A stretch of 9,420 nucleotides of DNA, from positions 1 through 9,420 of the forward strand of contig JACMJP010000377.1 in the NCBI GenBank assembly GCA_014380545.1, written 5' to 3'. Shown here piece by piece: positions 7,185 to 9,420 of the stretch. Position numbers and translations under genes: made by a program. The notes below the pieces were generated by a model, which was not told the origin of the DNA, searched no databases, and worked only from the letters and a program-made list of their open reading frames with translations. How positions within the stretch are numbered: the stretch's first letter is position 1; the number at the start of each line of letters is the position of its first letter. Source of the stretch: Chitinophagales bacterium (GTDB lineage Bacteria > Bacteroidota > Bacteroidia > Chitinophagales > BACL12).

Positions 7185-7469
7185 TTATAAAATTGCAAAA
7201 ATGTCGCTCTCTCTCATGATGAGATATTCAGTTCCGTCAACTGTAATTTCAGTGCCTGCATATTTTCCATAAAGAACCGTGTCGCCAACTTTCACCATTG
7301 TGGGTTCATCTTTTTTACCGGGACCAACAGCGATAATGGTTCCTTTTTGTGGTTTTTCCTGAGCTGTATCAGGGATTACAATGCCGCTTTTAGTTTTGCT
7401 TTCAGCAGCTGCAGCTTGCACCAATACTCTGTCTGCCAGAGGTTTGATAGATAATTTGTTTTTAGCCAT
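7185..7469 (-). CDS. groES: Co-chaperonin GroES (Hsp10)
   Basis: This 94-residue protein is the heptameric lid of the GroEL chamber. The mobile loop that docks on GroEL is visible as ESKTKSGIVIPDTAQEKPQKG at about 23-43, with GIVIP as the contact segment. The rest follows the family: IKPLADRVLVQ at the start, AVGPGKK, VKVGDTVLYGKYAGTEI, and the C-terminal YLIMRESDIFAIL. The start at 7469 gives the canonical MAKNKLSIKPL opening. It is the first gene of the groES-groEL pair and has its own promoter region upstream. No CIRCE repeat (TTAGCACTC-N9-GAGTGCTAA) is present in that region, so HrcA control is not supported by the sequence. Confidence 0.98.
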   Translation of the reverse strand: MAKNKLSIKPLADRVLVQAAAAESKTKSGIVIPDTAQEKPQKGTIIAVGPGKKDEPTMVKVGDTVLYGKYAGTEITVDGTEYLIMRESDIFAIL

Positions 7470-7728
7470 ATTTTATTGATTTTTTAAATTTATAAGATGT
7501 TTTTAAGATGTTGCTGACCTGTCAGAAATTATGCCCGTGCAGCAAATCCACATCTTTATGAAAATGAGGCGCAAAGATGAGGACAATTTTTCAGTGAAAC
7601 CAGATATAATGAAAATAAACTGTCAATTTTTGCTAATTCAATATTTAATTTTTTAATAATATCTGAGGCATTTCATTATGCTCCCGATTTTAGAGATCGT
7701 TGTTTGAAAGATTGTATAGAAAAGATAT
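7470..7728 (-). promoter_or_regulatory. groES promoter and leader region
   Basis: On the minus strand CATCTTTG (7579-7572), continuing GCGCC, matches the Bacteroidota -7 element TAnnTTTG at seven of eight positions and the TTTGCnCC context that I recall as common in this phylum. No clear -33 TTG is seen at the expected distance. A start near 7565 would give a leader of about 95 bases. AAGATG or its complement occurs four times: 7494-7499, 7505-7510, 7551-7556 (inverted) and 7574-7579. The last two form a 7-bp inverted repeat overlapping the -7 element. CTGAC-CT-GTCAG (7514-7525) is a small hairpin, and TTGCTG (7511-7516) can instead pair with CAGCAA (7540-7545). From 7600 to 7728 the DNA is AT-rich; I see no gene and no strong terminator for the upstream PAP2 gene. 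Confidence 0.45.
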
Positions 7729-9282
7729 CTAATTAGATCCGTCCACCATTGCTGCATTAACTGCTAATGTACCAATATTATTTCCAACCGTTAAACCAGC
7801 TTCGCAATCAAAACGAAAATGAATTCTTGCATAAATACGGGATTCAGAAGCATCATGTGCCCATGCATTAAAGGAGCCTGCATTTTCAGGAAACATATAT
7901 CCTAAAACTGTAGCAGCAGCACCGGAAAAAGTTGAGTGGCCTGATGTATAAGAAGGAAAATTAGGGATACCAAATAAACATTTTACATCCTCATTTTCCT
8001 GTGCCGGTCTCGGATACATATAATAATATTTTGCATCCCAGCAACTGATACCGGCATCCATCATAGCTGTATTCAAATATGCTAATACTCTTGCAGTTCT
8101 TAAAGGGCTTAATTGATCCTGTAAACTATATTGAATTGCTATTTTATCCCAGTGTCCTGCGGGTGTATAAGTACTAAATCCATCGCCCCAGAAAAATGCA
8201 ATATCCCTTTTATCATTTGGAAGATGATCAGTATAACCTTTTAATTCATTAACCGCTTCCACATATTCAGGCGACCCTGTTAAAGGTGGCGGAGGCGGAC
8301 GCATTGTTTCAATTGAATCGACCCACCATGTATTCACTCTTCCAAATTTTGGTGTAATGCCAATTGGCCTTTGCGGTGTTTCAAGATTTTCCCAATGATT
8401 CCATGACCCGCTCCAAAGTGCATCTGCCTGCAATTCTATTTCTATATATTCATCCTCTTCTACCTGTGCGAATTTTGTACTGTCATTTTTTGCCCTGCCA
8501 ATAAAAATTTCTGTCAATAAATATCCGAGTGAATCTCCTGCATTAATATCACTCTGCACATTCATACCGGACCATAATCTTGTATTGCGCACTTCATTTG
8601 CCATTTCTGAAATATATTCTGTTTCAAGCGGAAAAAGAAAGCCGAGCATATTTTCAGCTACTCTTGCAATAACTGCATCTTCTGATGGATAAGAAGGTAT
8701 ATTATTATCAGGATAAGAAGGAATTATTTCAGTATCAACTTTATAAGGTGCGGGCCTGTTGTATTCATATTTATAATGCCATGCTGCAATTAAAGCATCA
8801 TACATTGCTGTCGTAAGATAAGCATATGCACGACATGCATAAGGCGGATTCGCGAAAGGAAAATAAGGATATGTATCGGGAAAAACTGCATCGGGCACAT
8901 CATAACCTGATGTGTCATTCGGTGCCGGAGGTAAATTATATTTTGCAACTAATTCCTGGGTTATCTCTATCCATTTAACGATGGTATTATTTCCCCAAAA
9001 ATCAATTGCACTTTGCTGATCATCCGTTATTTGAAGATTATAATTTTTTACTTCTTCCAGTTCATTTAAATAACTGTCTGATGTTATTGGTTCGGGTGCG
9101 GGTAATGTTACAAGTGATGTTCCTGTGAGATAGATTTGTTCCCACTCTCCTCCCGTTGAATCAACTGTTGAGTAAACATAAGATTCAAATGCCGTGTATC
9201 GGGGTATATCCGGATTGCAGGAATTAAAAACAAAAAATACAATTGATATACTTATTGCAACAGGGATTAAATTCTTTTTCAT
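7729..9282 (-). CDS. PAP2/vanadium haloperoxidase superfamily lipoprotein
   Basis: This 517-residue protein starts MKKNLIPVAI with a hydrophobic segment and a lipobox FNSC, so Cys22 is probably lipidated and the protein envelope-anchored. The C-terminal half carries the full acid-phosphatase/haloperoxidase motif set: K418-x6-R425-P426 (KYYYMYPRP), P443-SYTSGH449 (Ser447-Gly448-His449), and S481-R482-x5-H488 in SRIYARIHFRFD. In this superfamily these residues bind phosphate or vanadate and His449 is the catalytic position. The N-terminal half (about 91-245) resembles the C-terminal half but lacks the key residues (PSYPSED in place of PSYTSGH). A run of five prolines at 329-333 joins the halves. 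The gene starts 6 bp after the stop of an upstream type IX-exported protein, so the two are probably co-transcribed. Whether it is a phosphatase or an oxidising haloperoxidase cannot be told from sequence. The complete frame and intact second half argue against a pseudogene. Confidence 0.92.
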   Translation of the reverse strand: MKKNLIPVAISISIVFFVFNSCNPDIPRYTAFESYVYSTVDSTGGEWEQIYLTGTSLVTLPAPEPITSDSYLNELEEVKNYNLQITDDQQSAIDFWGNNTIVKWIEITQELVAKYNLPPAPNDTSGYDVPDAVFPDTYPYFPFANPPYACRAYAYLTTAMYDALIAAWHYKYEYNRPAPYKVDTEIIPSYPDNNIPSYPSEDAVIARVAENMLGFLFPLETEYISEMANEVRNTRLWSGMNVQSDINAGDSLGYLLTEIFIGRAKNDSTKFAQVEEDEYIEIELQADALWSGSWNHWENLETPQRPIGITPKFGRVNTWWVDSIETMRPPPPPLTGSPEYVEAVNELKGYTDHLPNDKRDIAFFWGDGFSTYTPAGHWDKIAIQYSLQDQLSPLRTARVLAYLNTAMMDAGISCWDAKYYYMYPRPAQENEDVKCLFGIPNFPSYTSGHSTFSGAAATVLGYMFPENAGSFNAWAHDASESRIYARIHFRFDCEAGLTVGNNIGTLAVNAAMVDGSN

Positions 9283-9288
9283 CGTATT

Positions 9289-9420
9289 TTAATTGATGAT
9301 TAATTTATTTGAATAGCTCTCATCATTACCTGTTACAGAAATAAAATAGGTTCCCGACGGAATTGAAAGTATATCAATTAACATTTTTCCATTTCCTTCC
9401 AAAATATTTTCCATTACTTC
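9289..9420 (-). CDS. C-terminal end of a type IX-secreted protein (5' part outside window)
   Basis: The frame is open from the window edge to a TAA at 9291-9289, giving 43 residues. I translated it by hand. It contains GKMLIDILSIPSGTYFISV, then a short turn and SNKLIIN at the very end. This is the classic type A sorting domain of the Bacteroidota type IX secretion system: a strand, then 'L..G.Y.I.V', then a short basic-hydrophobic last strand (consensus 'KLIIN/KFIV.R'). The protein is therefore expected to be exported across the outer membrane and have its tail removed or swapped for a surface anchor. What the body of the protein does cannot be seen. Its stop lies 6 bp before the PAP2 lipoprotein start, which suggests a shared transcript. 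Confidence 0.8.
   Translation of the reverse strand, partial: EVMENILEGNGKMLIDILSIPSGTYFISVTGNDESYSNKLIIN

Noticed and set aside
7640..7670. AT-rich imperfect hairpin after the PAP2 gene as its terminator
   Set aside because: The arms are nearly all A and T with a mismatch, and no clear T-run follows on the minus strand, so it is too weak to call.
7470..7728. CIRCE/HrcA operator upstream of groES
   Set aside because: Neither TTAGCACTC nor GAGTGCTAA, nor a close variant, is present on either strand of the spacer.
7727..7738. 12-bp palindrome ATCTAATTAGAT over the PAP2 stop codon
   Set aside because: It is AT-only at the core, has no loop or T-run, and is of a size expected by chance in AT-rich DNA.

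Overview
The window comes from an AT-rich Bacteroidota genome, probably a gliding or type IX secretion lineage such as Chitinophagales or Saprospirales; this placement is inferred from gene families only. The evidence is a SusC/SusD outer-membrane pair, lipoproteins with acidic residues after the lipobox, a type IX sorting tail, AT-rich leaders without Shine-Dalgarno sequences, and a TTTGCGCC-type promoter element. All genes are on the minus strand, so transcription runs from high to low coordinates.

In transcription order: (1) 9420-9289, the last 43 codons of a secreted protein ending in a type IX (por) sorting domain. (2) 9282-7729, starting 6 bp later, a lipoprotein of the PAP2/vanadium haloperoxidase superfamily with a degenerate first half and a second half carrying the complete catalytic motif set. 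(3) A 259-bp promoter and leader region, then groES (7469-7185) and groEL (7111-5477), closed by a clear intrinsic terminator at 5371-5410. (4) A leader with a perfect 10-bp inverted repeat, then a SusC-type TonB-dependent transporter (start corrected to 5202) and its SusD-type surface lipoprotein (2061-691). A GC-rich hairpin at 599-638 probably ends this unit. (5) 519-1, the N-terminal part of a secreted protein with a signal peptide, related by recollection to large adhesin-like surface proteins of Bacteroidota.

The SusC/SusD proteins should act together as a lidded import complex for an unidentified ligand. No degradative enzyme or regulator in the window reveals the substrate. GroES and GroEL form the cytoplasmic folding chamber and are housekeeping. 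The PAP2 lipoprotein and the type IX protein before it are probably co-transcribed and both exported.

I see no mobile element, CRISPR array, tRNA or rRNA, and no convincing wholly new system. The most unusual signals are: arrays of degenerate 7-bp units of unrelated sequence at several gene junctions, one of which forms part of the SusD signal peptide; the sequence-visible internal duplication of the PAP2 protein; four AAGATG/CATCTT boxes around the groES promoter where a CIRCE element might be expected; and the inverted repeat just upstream of susC.
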